Part shown: piece by piece, positions 16,329 to 25,166 of the stretch
How the letters are laid out: each line of letters starts with the position of its first letter
How positions within the stretch are numbered: position 1 is the stretch's first letter
NCBI RefSeq assembly: GCF_014084105.1
Contig: NZ_CP048289.1
Span: 8,131,922-8,195,921 of the forward strand
Direction: 5' to 3'
From: Streptacidiphilus sp. P02-A3a
Lineage (GTDB): Bacteria; Actinomycetota; Actinomycetes; Streptomycetales; Streptomycetaceae
Length of the DNA stretch: 64,000 nt
Position numbers and translations under genes: made by a program
Notes under the pieces: model-generated
Told to the model about the DNA's origin: nothing
Seen by the model: the letters and a program-made list of their open reading frames with translations, nothing else
Database searches by the model: none

Positions 16329-18352
16329 CGTCCCGGCACCCGCTGCCAGTGCTCCGCGTCGGCGACTGGGTCTCCTACGACGACGGCGACCACCAGGTCG
16401 TCGCGCTCGCCGGGACGGCGGTTCGGCTGCGGTCCTCGCACGCGGTCGAGTCGGTGGTGCTGGCCTCCCACCTGATGGCCGCGCCCGGCTTCGCGGTCAC
16501 CGGCACCGAGCCGCTGCCGGAACTGGAGCCGTTCGGGGTCCTGGACTCGCTCCCCGAACCGGTGCTGACGGCCGCCAAGGAGTGGGAACACCACGTGGTG
16601 GAGGTCACTACCGGCCTGCCGCCCGGCACCGGCCCGGGGACCGTTCCCCGACCCGGATACGACCCGGCGGTCCACTCCCTGGCCGCACGCGACGCGGCCA
16701 AGGCGGCGGAGCTGGGCGTCAGCGTCCGCACGATCGAAGGCCGCCGCGCCCGCTACAGTGCCCAGGGCTTGTGGGGGCTGGTCGACCAGCGCGCGGTGCG
16801 CAACCACGAGGCGACCGGCCGCGCGGACGCCCGACTGGTCGAGGCGGTCCGCGACGCCATCGACGCGGAGACCCACGCCTCGACCGGCACCCGCAGCCGG
16901 CTGATGCGGCGCGTGGTCAAGGCTCTGGAGGCCGCGCACGGGCCCGGTGTGGTGCCCATCCCCAGCACGTCCACGTTCTACAAGCTCGTGGACGCGCTCT
17001 CCACCGGCCGGCACACCTTCGGCTCGGCCGTCACCCGCAGACAGACCGCGAACCGCCCCAGCGGCCCGTTCACGCCCACCTTCGCCGCCCGGCCCGGCGA
17101 GCAGGTGCAGATCGACTCCACCCCGCTGGACGTGATGGTGGTGCTCGACTCCGGCATCACCGCGCGCGCCGACCTGACAATCGCGGTCGATGTCGCCTCG
17201 CGCACGATCTGTGCGGCCGTGCTGCGGCCGGTCGGCACCAAAGCGGTGGACGCCGCACTGCTGCTGGCGCGGATGCTGGTGCCCGAACCGATGCGGCCCG
17301 GCTGGTCCCAGGCCCTGCGGATGGCCGCCTCCCGGCTGCCCCACGCCCGCCTGACCGACGCGGACACCCGCATGGAGAACGCCGCCGCCCGCCCGGTCAT
17401 CGTTCCGGACACCATCGTCATCGACGGCGGCAAGGTCTTCCTGTCCGACACGTTCATCCGCGCCTGCGAACGACTCGGGATCTCCGTGCAGCGCTGCCGC
17501 CCCCGGACCCCGACGGACAAGGGCATCGTGGAGTCGACATTTTCCGCCCTCAACACCCTGTTCTGCCAGCACCTGGCCAGCTACACCGGTGCCAACGTGA
17601 GCCGCCGCGGCGAACGCTTGGAAGAGCAGGCCGTCTGGACGATCCCCGAACTCCAGGATCTCTTGGACGAATGGCTCATCCCTGGGTGGCAATTGCGGCC
17701 CCATGACAGTCTTCGCGACCCCTACCTGCCGCGTCGGGCCATGTCGCCGAACGACAAGTACGCCTCCCTGGTCGCGGCCTGCGGCTACCTGCCGCTGGTC
17801 CTGCGCGGGGAGGATTACCTGGAACTGCTGCCCGCGTCCTGGCGGGCCGTCAACGACTACGGCATCCGGATCGGCTACCGCACCTACGACAGCGCCGACC
17901 TGGCGCCCTGGCGCCGCCAGCACTCCGGCAACACTGCCAAGCGCGGGCTATGGGAGGTCCACCACGACCCCTACGACCTCTCCCAGGTCTTCGTACGCGC
18001 CCCCGGCGGCTGGATCACCGTCCCCTGGATCCACCAGCCCATGGTCAACGCCCCCTTCGCGGACTTCACCTGGCAGCACGCCCGCCGCCTGGCCGCACAA
18101 GCCGGCCTGGACGACACCCACGAGGCCGCCGTCGCCCGCGTCCTGGACGACCTGCTGACCCGCGCCGAGCACGGCCCCGACAAGCGCACCGCCCGCGTCG
18201 TCGGCCGCACCCGCGACGGCGCCGCCACCCACCGCCCGCCCACCGACCACCCCGTCCCCGACACCGCCGAACCAGCCACGCTGCCCGACCCCGCGCCCGT
18301 GGCGTCCTTCGGCGTCTTCGACGCCCACGCAGAAGCCGAGAAATGGCTATGA
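16325..18352 (+). CDS. tnsB: TnsB-like DDE transposase
   Basis: A 675-residue DDE recombinase of the Mu/TnsB/TniA group that binds the ends and joins them to target DNA. An N-terminal SH3-like/HTH part (KAAELGVSVRTIEGRRARYSAQG) precedes an integrase core. The catalytic triad is readable: Asp264 (QIDSTPLD), Asp367 (VIDGGKVFLSD) and Glu403 (KGIVESTF), with D-x35-E spacing. A Mu-type C-terminal beta-barrel and a Pro/Asp-rich tail that may contact TnsC follow. It starts with GTG in a 4-nt overlap with tnsA and ends overlapping the tnsC ATG. Confidence 0.93.
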   Translation: MTSRHPLPVLRVGDWVSYDDGDHQVVALAGTAVRLRSSHAVESVVLASHLMAAPGFAVTGTEPLPELEPFGVLDSLPEPVLTAAKEWEHHVVEVTTGLPPGTGPGTVPRPGYDPAVHSLAARDAAKAAELGVSVRTIEGRRARYSAQGLWGLVDQRAVRNHEATGRADARLVEAVRDAIDAETHASTGTRSRLMRRVVKALEAAHGPGVVPIPSTSTFYKLVDALSTGRHTFGSAVTRRQTANRPSGPFTPTFAARPGEQVQIDSTPLDVMVVLDSGITARADLTIAVDVASRTICAAVLRPVGTKAVDAALLLARMLVPEPMRPGWSQALRMAASRLPHARLTDADTRMENAAARPVIVPDTIVIDGGKVFLSDTFIRACERLGISVQRCRPRTPTDKGIVESTFSALNTLFCQHLASYTGANVSRRGERLEEQAVWTIPELQDLLDEWLIPGWQLRPHDSLRDPYLPRRAMSPNDKYASLVAACGYLPLVLRGEDYLELLPASWRAVNDYGIRIGYRTYDSADLAPWRRQHSGNTAKRGLWEVHHDPYDLSQVFVRAPGGWITVPWIHQPMVNAPFADFTWQHARRLAAQAGLDDTHEAAVARVLDDLLTRAEHGPDKRTARVVGRTRDGAATHRPPTDHPVPDTAEPATLPDPAPVASFGVFDAHAEAEKWL

Positions 18353-19434
18353 AGATCCCCACCTCGTCCCGCACAACGGCACCAGCCGAGGTGACCGACA
18401 CGCCCCCGGACAGCCCGCTGACGACCAAGGAGGGCTGGCGGCGGTTCGTCGAGCACGAACCCCTTCCGCCAAGCCTGCTGACAGGTCCCGACCTGGACTC
18501 GCTCAGTCGCACCGACCGCGTCCGCTACCAGGACCAGCGCCGCGACTACCACGCTGACCTGCCGCTGGTGAACACCCCCACCATCCGCAAGGTGATCAAC
18601 ACCTCCCGGCTGCTGGTCCAGCTCAACCGGCACCAGGTCTCCGCTCGGCGCGGCGTCATCATCAGCGGCGCGTCGGGCACCGGCAAGACCACCGCACTGT
18701 CCCAGCTCGGCCGCGCCCACGAACTCGCTGTCCGCAAACGTCACCCCCGCGACCGCCACCGGCTCCCGGTCCTCTATGCCACCGTCCCGCCCGCTGCCAC
18801 GCCCAAGATGCTGGCCACCGAGTTCGCCCGCTTCTTCGGCCTGGACCTGCCCGGCCGCGCCAACATCACCGATGTCGTCAACGCCGTCTGCGCCACCGCC
18901 GCCCACGTCGGTGTGGACCTCGTACTCATCGATGAGATCCACAATCTGAACATCCAGACACGGACTGGAGCCGAAGCCTCCGACCAGCTCAAGTACTTCG
19001 CCGAGCGCCTGCCCGCGACCTTCGTCTACGCAGGCATCGACGTCCAGGCCCAAGGGCTGTTCGCGGGCACCCGGGGCCGACAGATCGCCGGACGCTTCCA
19101 CGTCATCCCCGCCGCCCCGTTCTCCCATGCCACCGAGCAGGACCGCGCCTCCTGGGCCGCGCTGGTCGGCACCCTGGAATCCACCCTGCGCCTGCACGAC
19201 CACCAGCCCGGCACCTTGGCCGCGATGAGCGAGTACCTCTACCACCGCACCGGCGGCATGATCGGGAGCCTGTCCCAGCTCGTCCGCGGCGGCGCGGTCC
19301 TGGCGATCGAGGACGGCAGCGAACGCCTGTCCCAGGACCTCCTGGAGGCCGTCCCCATCGACTACGCGGCCGAGCAGGCCGAGGAAGCCACCGCGCCCGC
19401 CCGGACCCGCCAGCGGCGCCGGCAGGCCGCCTGA
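18349..19434 (+). CDS. tnsC: TnsC/TniB-like AAA+ target-selection ATPase
   Basis: A 361-residue AAA+ ATPase linking target recognition to the transposase. Walker A is GASGTGKTT (near residue 107), Walker B is VLIDEIHNL, and sensor region YAGIDVQAQGLF follows, as in TniB/TnsC. The basic C-terminus (RTRQRRRQAA) may bind DNA. ATG 18349 overlaps the tnsB stop (ATGA); ATG 18343, two codons upstream, is also possible. The stop overlaps the tniQ start by one base. Confidence 0.92.
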   Translation: MKIPTSSRTTAPAEVTDTPPDSPLTTKEGWRRFVEHEPLPPSLLTGPDLDSLSRTDRVRYQDQRRDYHADLPLVNTPTIRKVINTSRLLVQLNRHQVSARRGVIISGASGTGKTTALSQLGRAHELAVRKRHPRDRHRLPVLYATVPPAATPKMLATEFARFFGLDLPGRANITDVVNAVCATAAHVGVDLVLIDEIHNLNIQTRTGAEASDQLKYFAERLPATFVYAGIDVQAQGLFAGTRGRQIAGRFHVIPAAPFSHATEQDRASWAALVGTLESTLRLHDHQPGTLAAMSEYLYHRTGGMIGSLSQLVRGGAVLAIEDGSERLSQDLLEAVPIDYAAEQAEEATAPARTRQRRRQAA

Positions 19435-20600
19435 TGCTGCCCTCCCGCCTACCCGATCCCGTGCCGCCCGCCCGGCACGAGCTCTCCGCCTCCTACATCA
19501 GCCGCCTGGCCACCCTGCACGGCCTGGACATCAGCACCCTGTGGACCCAGACCACAACCCGTGAACCCTCCGGCGGCATGCGCCGCATCATCGTCCCCGA
19601 ACGGCTCGCCGCCCTGACCGGCCGCACCGTCCACGAACTCGCTGGAGCCCTACCCGAACTACGCGACCCCGCGCCGCCATGGGAGATGTTCCGCCACCAA
19701 CCCCAAACCGGCTGCCACCGCTGCGACGCCCGCCACCCCGGCGGGAAGGTCACCCGCCTCCTGCCCCACCACCGCTACGTCTGCACCCGCCACCGCACCT
19801 GGATCGGCCCGCCCGACACCAACCGGCCAGCCACCGACCTCACGATCCTGCCCGCCGTCGTCCAAGCCCAAAGACTCCACCTGCGACTCGTGCGCCAGCA
19901 CGGCTGGGCCGCCACCTACGACGCCGTCCTGACCGGCTTCCTGCTCTGCTCCCACATCTGGAACCAGCACCCCGGCCTCGGCAACCGCGGACCCGTCTGG
20001 CACACCTGGGAGTCCCGCACCCACGTCCTCATCCCACCCCCGGACGAACTCAAGGAGTTCAGCGCCTCCCGACTCTTCGCCGCGATCTATCCCGAAACCG
20101 TACGCGTCGCCGCCCTCATCGCCTCACCGTTCTGGCGGGACCTCGCCAGTGGCACCCCCGACCAGAAGAAGCGCTTCTACCGCGAGATCAGCACCCGCGT
20201 CAGCTACCCCTACACCGACAACCCCGACCTCGGGGACGCCATCGCTCACTGGGCCCACACCGACGCCTGGCGCCCGCCGACCGGGCCACACCACCGCTTC
20301 ACCCCCGGCCGCGTCACCGCGGTCCTTCCAGCCGTCCACCAAGGCCAACTCAACCGCCACCAACGCAGCGCTCTCTGGTTCAAACGCGGACGCAAGGCCG
20401 GCAAGGCTCTGCTCTGGCACAACCACATCAAACCCGTCCTCGTCCGCCCATGGACCCCCAACTACGAACGGCTCGAAGGAGCCATCTCATTCAGCCAAAG
20501 GATCGACCCAGAAATTCAGGCCACGACGGCACGACAACGTGCCTCCCAGCCCAAGCCAACGCCGCGAGCCCAGGACCAGCACACCAGCCCGATGCAATGA
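19434..20600 (+). CDS. tniQ: TniQ/TnsD-like target-site protein
   Basis: A 388-residue TniQ-family protein. Family members choose the insertion site by binding DNA or a partner and recruiting TnsC. The N-terminal SASYISRLATLHG and the zinc-binding arrangement GCHRC (Cys pair) with YVCTRHRTW (Cys/His pair) around residues 87-125 are typical. The C-terminal half has no recognisable domain but is large enough for site-specific DNA binding as in TnsD. A single TniQ and no CRISPR or second targeting gene suggest one fixed attachment site. It starts at a TGATG junction with tnsC. Confidence 0.88.
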   Translation: MLPSRLPDPVPPARHELSASYISRLATLHGLDISTLWTQTTTREPSGGMRRIIVPERLAALTGRTVHELAGALPELRDPAPPWEMFRHQPQTGCHRCDARHPGGKVTRLLPHHRYVCTRHRTWIGPPDTNRPATDLTILPAVVQAQRLHLRLVRQHGWAATYDAVLTGFLLCSHIWNQHPGLGNRGPVWHTWESRTHVLIPPPDELKEFSASRLFAAIYPETVRVAALIASPFWRDLASGTPDQKKRFYREISTRVSYPYTDNPDLGDAIAHWAHTDAWRPPTGPHHRFTPGRVTAVLPAVHQGQLNRHQRSALWFKRGRKAGKALLWHNHIKPVLVRPWTPNYERLEGAISFSQRIDPEIQATTARQRASQPKPTPRAQDQHTSPMQ

Positions 20601-20646
20601 TGAACTGGACGGGAATCACCTCGCACGTCCCGCGAACCGTGCCGCC

Positions 20647-21573
20647 TCAGCAACTGCAAAAGACACTGATCGCGCCGACCTCCGGAGGCACCGCCTCAGC
20701 GATGTCGCGGCCACCTTCGAGCAATCGCCTCACATAGTCGGGTGGTTCAGCCCGACAGTACTGGTCGACCCGCATCCGTACATAGCGGCTCCAGACTTCG
20801 TTGGCGGGACGATTGACCCACCTCAACCCCTCATGGGTCAAAGCGAAAAAGCGACGGGCTACTACCTGATCGAGATCTACTGGGTCAGGCGAATCCACCC
20901 ACGGCGGTGGTTCAAACGGCCAGAATCCACAGCCGAAGGGCCAAGGTCCACTGCCGGAGGACACGAGGCACGGCCACGGGTGCGATGCGTTGGCGACCGT
21001 GCCGAAGTCCACAGTGCCGTCCTGGACAAGCGCACGCGCGACAGCCACGGGCAGAACGCTGACCCCGAAGTTCTCCGGCTCACGCGGAAGCCGATCACAG
21101 TCCCACCAGAACTGGTTCAGATCGACAGGCCCGTTGTAGAAGACATAGGCGGCAGCCAACCCCGCCTCACGCGCCCTGTCTCGGAACACCTCGACCTGCA
21201 ACGGGCCACTGCCACCGCGCCCAATCCGGTAGTCCAAGTCATAGCCAAGTCGACCGCCTATACGCCGGAGCCGCTTCGCCTGGACCCGAACTCCGAACCA
21301 CTGCCGCCCTCCGAACCACCACTCCCAGTCCGCCCCCTCCCGCCCCTCACGGGGCTTGGAAAACATCTCGACTTTGAGGTCGAACGGCGCCATCTCCATG
21401 GCGATGTCCAGCAACAGATCCTCGGTGAGTGTCTCCTCCTGAAGGTTCACACCGAATCGGTCACTGTCCAGCAAGCGCTTGTGCACCCAGCGGCATCGAT
21501 CGAGCAAGACTCCGGCAAACTGATCCAGACGCTCATCCGACTGACCAAGACTGTCCGTCATAACGGACAGCAT
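20647..21573 (-). CDS. Transposon cargo: DUF6615-like protein with nuclease-like motif
   Basis: A 308-residue protein that I recognise only as resembling the DUF6615 family. N-terminal FGVNLQEETLTEDLLLDIAM precedes GADWEWWFGGRQWFGVRVQAKRL, in which D-x-E followed by Q-x-K resembles the core of PD-(D/E)xK nuclease folds. No signal or membrane segment is visible. It is transcribed towards the tns operon on the opposite strand, and its codon use is less GC-biased than the tns genes. A role in DNA or phage defence is plausible from motif and location but unproven. GGAG upstream of ATG 21573 supports the start. Confidence 0.7.
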   Translation of the reverse strand: MLSVMTDSLGQSDERLDQFAGVLLDRCRWVHKRLLDSDRFGVNLQEETLTEDLLLDIAMEMAPFDLKVEMFSKPREGREGADWEWWFGGRQWFGVRVQAKRLRRIGGRLGYDLDYRIGRGGSGPLQVEVFRDRAREAGLAAAYVFYNGPVDLNQFWWDCDRLPREPENFGVSVLPVAVARALVQDGTVDFGTVANASHPWPCLVSSGSGPWPFGCGFWPFEPPPWVDSPDPVDLDQVVARRFFALTHEGLRWVNRPANEVWSRYVRMRVDQYCRAEPPDYVRRLLEGGRDIAEAVPPEVGAISVFCSC

Positions 21574-21883
21574 GGCACCTGCTCCGGCACGGCAGACTGC
21601 GCGTTACCGCATCCGCCCCGGCACCTCCCCGCCGACCGCCCCACCACATACCGGTGCCCAGCGAAAATGCGGGAACCCAGCCTCACAGAGCCAACCATGC
21701 GAACCCACTTGGCGATCCGCAGGCAGCCGACATAACCGCCCGCAAAGTTCATGCGGAGCGGACACGGGCTGTCCTCTGATGCTGCACCTTGTGGTGCCGG
21801 AAGACGTGGAAGACCCTGATCCCAACCGCTGTCAGTGTCGACTGAAACGATGCCCCGACATCGCCACGAGCTTGGGGGAGACC
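21574..21883. other. Non-coding gap between cargo genes
   Basis: This 310-bp stretch inside the transposon separates two divergent cargo genes and must hold their promoters. I see no convincing ORF (a 64-codon minus frame lacks coding bias), terminator or repeat. Confidence 0.5.
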
Positions 21884-22309
21884 ATGGGCACCTGGGACGT
21901 CGGTCCGTTCGACAATGACACGGCCGGAGACTTCTGCGACGCCCTTGATGAAGTGACCGAGGGATCGCGAGAAGCCCTCGTCCGCGACAGGCTCGTCCGG
22001 GTGATCGACATCGCTAGCTACCTCGACGCGGACGTCGCGCAAGAGGCCATCGCCGCAGCTGCCCTGACCGCCACGCAGTGCCCCGGCGGCGAACCCGCCA
22101 ATCCCCACTACGGGCCGAAGCAGCCCCTCCCCGATCTCCTCAGCCTGCGGGAGTTCGCTGCCCAGGCTCTCGACCGAATCACGACCGAGCCCTCAGAGCT
22201 GATGGAGCTCTGGAGCCAAGCAGATGCCGGGCTCTGGCAAGCGAGCATGATCAGCTTGCGGAACATCCTCCTGCCTCAACGCCCGGACGAAGACCTCCGC
22301 CTGCTCTGA
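21884..22309 (+). CDS. Transposon cargo: DUF4259 protein
   Basis: A 141-residue protein beginning MGTWDVGPFDNDTAGDFCDAL, the hallmark of DUF4259. The family is widespread in actinobacteria, small, cytosolic and of unknown function, and is often found near toxin-immunity type genes. GGGGGAGACC just before ATG 21884 is a good ribosome site and fixes the start, although the frame is open further upstream. The next gene follows after 48 bp in the same direction. Confidence 0.85.
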   Translation: MGTWDVGPFDNDTAGDFCDALDEVTEGSREALVRDRLVRVIDIASYLDADVAQEAIAAAALTATQCPGGEPANPHYGPKQPLPDLLSLREFAAQALDRITTEPSELMELWSQADAGLWQASMISLRNILLPQRPDEDLRLL

Positions 22310-22357
22310 CAGGGTCGACAGCTCGCACTGTTCATCCAACAACTCCGGAAGGTCCGC

Positions 22358-22762
22358 ATGAGCTGGGATGTCCTCCTTCTCCGCCTGCCCGACAGCATCG
22401 CCTCGGTCCAGGAAGTCCCCAAGGACTACGTCAGTCCCCCGCTCGGCCGCCGCCGTGAAGTCCTCACCGCCCTGAGTCAGGCCCTCCCCGAAGCAGATCT
22501 CTCGGACGACACCTGGGGACAGCTCTCCGGGCCCGACTGGTCGATCGAGTTGAACATCGGATCGCGCGACCCAGTGGACACGATCATGCTCCACCTTCGG
22601 GGCTCCGACGACGAGGCCCTCACACCAGTCTTCCGCATCGCCGCAGCCCTGGGATGCAAGGCCCTGGACTGCTCCGAAGGGGACCTGATATCGCCGGAGA
22701 ACTCTCCCGGCTGGGACACTTTCCAAGCATTCCGTGACCACGTCGTCGGACCAGCCGAGTGA
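22358..22762 (+). CDS. Transposon cargo: conserved hypothetical, possible immunity-type protein
   Basis: A 134-residue acidic protein starting MSWDVLLLRLPDSIASVQEVP with the internal segment WGQLSGPDWSIELNIGSRDPVDTIMLHLRG. Proteins with this beginning occur widely and are unannotated; their size and acidity resemble contact-toxin immunity proteins. GGAAGG lies 6 nt before the ATG. It probably forms an operon with the DUF4259 gene. No catalytic motif is visible. Confidence 0.72.
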   Translation: MSWDVLLLRLPDSIASVQEVPKDYVSPPLGRRREVLTALSQALPEADLSDDTWGQLSGPDWSIELNIGSRDPVDTIMLHLRGSDDEALTPVFRIAAALGCKALDCSEGDLISPENSPGWDTFQAFRDHVVGPAE

Positions 22763-22790
22763 CCCCGCGTCCCACCGTCCGGAGCCGATC

Positions 22791-23216
22791 TCACAGCCCC
22801 AGAAGGTGCTGCCGCCACCAACCGCCAGGCTCCAATGCCCCCGGCAACCAGCACTCCGACCCGGGCACCGAGCGGCGCTCAAACTCAGCATCCAACTGCG
22901 ACACGAGACGCTGCAGATCGACGCGCGCACCCCGTGGCAGCCATCGCAGCACATCGTCCAGAAGGTCACGCGCGATCAACGGATCACAGCACGGACAGTC
23001 CGTATCCGGAGCAGGCAGATACCTACCAGGCTGTCCGAGATACCGGCGGCACTCGGCGAGCGCCGCAGCAACCGAACCAGCCCACAGCCGGTCCTCCTCC
23101 ACCTTCCGCACGGCCACACGCGTCAACGCGGAGACGCCACGGATACGACGGACCGGAACTCCTCTTCGTGGCCGCCACTGCTCAGCGCGGAGGCCCTTCG
23201 GGCGCCTACGCGGCAT
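22791..23216 (-). CDS. Transposon cargo: conserved actinobacterial hypothetical
   Basis: A 141-residue protein with a basic, Arg-rich N-terminus and the segment DTDCPCCDPLIARDLLDDVLRWLPRGARVDLQRLVSQLDAEFERR, a pattern common in unannotated streptomycete proteins. The CPCC pair could bind metal, but no function is known. It converges on the preceding gene (28 bp between stops). The start at 23216 is the only ATG in frame with this body; the ribosome site is weak. Confidence 0.65.
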   Translation of the reverse strand: MPRRRPKGLRAEQWRPRRGVPVRRIRGVSALTRVAVRKVEEDRLWAGSVAAALAECRRYLGQPGRYLPAPDTDCPCCDPLIARDLLDDVLRWLPRGARVDLQRLVSQLDAEFERRSVPGSECWLPGALEPGGWWRQHLLGL

Positions 23217-23307
23217 TGCCCTTTCGGATCAGCATGCCGCCATCCTGCCACGGCTCGACGGAGAACCGGTTGCCGCTGTCGAGACCAGCGGCAACCTCCG
23301 ACGAAAA

Positions 23308-23409
23308 TGCAAAGTAGGTCCGACGAAGTCGACCGGCACCCGGGCAGTTCTACCTTGCGCCCCGCAGATCAGAGCCGCTGCTGGGTGCAAGGTTCAACTG
23401 CAACGGACA
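23308..23409 (-). repeat. Right end of the Tn7-like element with TnsB-like repeats
   Basis: The terminal repeat occupies 23387-23409, with GCAAGGTTCAA as the inverse of the left-end core. Weaker relatives lie at 23308-23317 (TGCAAAGTAG) and, in opposite orientation, at 23351-23359 (TACCTTGCG). The 193 bp after the last cargo gene hold no ORF. Confidence 0.75.
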
Positions 23410-23414
23410 CCGGC
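23410..23414. repeat. Target-site duplication, right copy (CCGGC)
   Basis: Matches the copy at 15465-15469. Confidence 0.9.
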
Positions 23415-23492
23415 CTGACTCGGCCCGCCGCCGGAGGCCAAGATGGGGAAGAACAGAAGACGTGAAGCAGAACGCCGCAGGAGGCCGCACCC

Positions 23493-24197
23493 ATGCCCGC
23501 GCCCTACATCCAGCCGCAACCGGAAGTCCTCGACCGGCGGGACGGCCCCTTCGGGGAGGTGGCGCTGCGGCGCCGGGGCGAGCGCTACGAGATCATCGCC
23601 AACGGCTGCTTCCTGATGGACACCTCGGACGGCCGCTCCGAGCGGCTGCTGGTCAGCGCCGCCCTGGACGCCCTCTCCCGCCCCGGCCGGGGCACCGCCC
23701 ACCCGCACCTGCTGATCGGCGGGCTCGGCGTGGGCTTCTCGCTGGCCGAGGCCGCCGCCGACCCGCGCCCGGGCCGGATCACCGTGCTGGAGCGCGAGCG
23801 GGCGGTGATCGACTGGCACACCGTCGGACCCGCGCCGCTCGCCCCCTTCGCCGGGACCGGCCACCGCGACCCCCGGGTGCGGCTGGTCCAGGACGACCTG
23901 CTGAACCACCTGCGGACCACCGCCGACCGCTACCACGCCCTCTGCCTGGACATCGACAACGGCCCGGACTGGACGGTCACCGACGCCAACGGCGGCCTCT
24001 ACGGCTTCGCCGGGCTCACCGTGCTGGAGCGGGTGCTCGCCCCCGGGGGCGTACTGGCGGTCTGGAGCGCCGCCCCCGCGCCGGAATTCGAGGAGCGGCT
24101 GCGCGCCCGGTTCCCGCAGGTCGAACGGCTCGACGTGGCGGTGCACGTGGAACGCGGCGAACCGGATGTGGTCTACCTGGCGTCCCGGCTCGGGTGA
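23493..24197 (+). CDS. Spermidine-synthase-like SAM-dependent transferase
   Basis: A 234-residue Rossmann-fold protein related to spermidine synthases. LLIGGLGVGFSLAEAAA is the nucleotide-binding glycine loop, ITVLERERAVIDWH the acidic ribose-binding strand, and LVQDDLLNHLR / HALCLDIDNGPDW the downstream motifs. The aminopropyltransferase N-terminal beta domain is reduced, so true polyamine synthesis is uncertain; a methyltransferase role is possible. AGGAGG before ATG 23493 is a near-perfect ribosome site. The transposon lies 83 bp upstream and may have separated it from regulatory sequence. Confidence 0.83.
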   Translation: MPAPYIQPQPEVLDRRDGPFGEVALRRRGERYEIIANGCFLMDTSDGRSERLLVSAALDALSRPGRGTAHPHLLIGGLGVGFSLAEAAADPRPGRITVLERERAVIDWHTVGPAPLAPFAGTGHRDPRVRLVQDDLLNHLRTTADRYHALCLDIDNGPDWTVTDANGGLYGFAGLTVLERVLAPGGVLAVWSAAPAPEFEERLRARFPQVERLDVAVHVERGEPDVVYLASRLG

Positions 24198-24431
24198 AGT
24201 GCCGGTAGGGTCGTCGGGCCGCACCCCCCGTTCGGCCGGTTTATCGATGACTGGCCACCCGGAGGAGCCCGCAGTACGTACGCTGCGACTGAACGGACCG
24301 TCGGGCGGGCAGCCGTGGTACGGAACGCGGCGGCAGTTGCCCGGGCGCGGCAGGACAGGCACACGCAGTCGGACGAGACAGAGCGGGACCGGGCGGCTCC
24401 GCACCGGCCCGGGAGCCCTGGGGGCGGTGGC

Positions 24432-25166
24432 ATGACCGTGACAGAAGTGCAGCAGCAGGAGCCCAGTGGGCCCGGAGGGCAGCGGCGGGTCCTGGTGGTC
24501 GAGGACGAGCCGACCATCGCCGAGTCCATCGCCGCCCGGCTGGGCGCCGAGGGCTTCCGGGTGGCCATCGCCCACGACGGCCCGACCGCCGTCGACTCCT
24601 TCCAGAACTGGCAGCCCGACCTGGTCGTGCTCGACGTGATGCTGCCCGGGTTCGACGGCCTGGAGGTCTGCCGCCGGATCCAGGCCCACCGGCCGGTGCC
24701 GGTACTGATGCTGACCGCCCGCGACGACGAGACGGACATGCTGGTCGGCCTCGGCGTCGGCGCCGACGACTACATGACCAAGCCGTTCTCCATGCGCGAG
24801 CTGGCGGCCCGGGTGAACGTGCTGCTGCGCCGGGTCGAGCGGGCGCAGCTGGCCGCGCGCACCCCGGTCGGCGGCACGCTGCGGCTGGGCGAGCTGGAGA
24901 TCGACCACGTGCAGCGGCGGGTCCGGGTGTCCGGCGGCGACGTCCACCTCACCCCGACCGAGTTCGACCTGCTGGCCTGCCTGGCCCAGCAGCCGCGCGC
25001 GGTGCTGACCCGCGAGCAGCTGCTGGCCGAGGTCTGGGACTGGACCGACGCTTCCGGCACCCGCACCGTGGACAGCCACGTGAAGGCGCTGCGGCGGAAG
25101 ATCGGCGCCAACTGGATCCGCACCGTGCACGGCGTCGGCTACGCGCTGGAGTCCCCGACGCCGTGA
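24432..25166 (+). CDS. OmpR/PhoB-type response regulator
   Basis: A 244-residue two-component regulator. The receiver domain (about 20-135) contains the acidic pair in VVEDEP, the phospho-acceptor Asp in LVVLDVMLPGFDG and the Lys in DDYMTKPFS. A winged-helix effector domain follows, ending RTVHGVGYALE. ATG 24432 with a GGGGG ribosome site is chosen over an upstream frame extension. The stop overlaps the kinase gene GTG by 4 nt, so the two form an operon. The 234 bp before it show no other gene. Confidence 0.95.
   Translation: MTVTEVQQQEPSGPGGQRRVLVVEDEPTIAESIAARLGAEGFRVAIAHDGPTAVDSFQNWQPDLVVLDVMLPGFDGLEVCRRIQAHRPVPVLMLTARDDETDMLVGLGVGADDYMTKPFSMRELAARVNVLLRRVERAQLAARTPVGGTLRLGELEIDHVQRRVRVSGGDVHLTPTEFDLLACLAQQPRAVLTREQLLAEVWDWTDASGTRTVDSHVKALRRKIGANWIRTVHGVGYALESPTP

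Larger units (their letters stand above)
15470..23409 (+). mobile_element. Tn7-like transposon (7,940 bp) with TnsA, TnsB, TnsC, TniQ and cargo
   Basis: The element is delimited by inverted ends beginning TGTCC. The outer 23 bp of each end match at 18 positions (TGTCC, then TT, then TGAACCTTGC), and both sides carry CCGGC target duplications. The tns genes overlap by 1-4 nt and lie at the left end; four cargo genes of unknown or defence-like type fill the right part. It sits in the divergent gap between lon and a spermidine-synthase-like gene. All four transposition genes look intact, so it may still be mobile. Confidence 0.93.

Noticed and set aside
21558..21752. A 64-codon minus-strand ORF in the transposon
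   Set aside because: No ribosome site, no coding bias and no recognisable family; it overlaps the probable promoter of the DUF6615-like gene.
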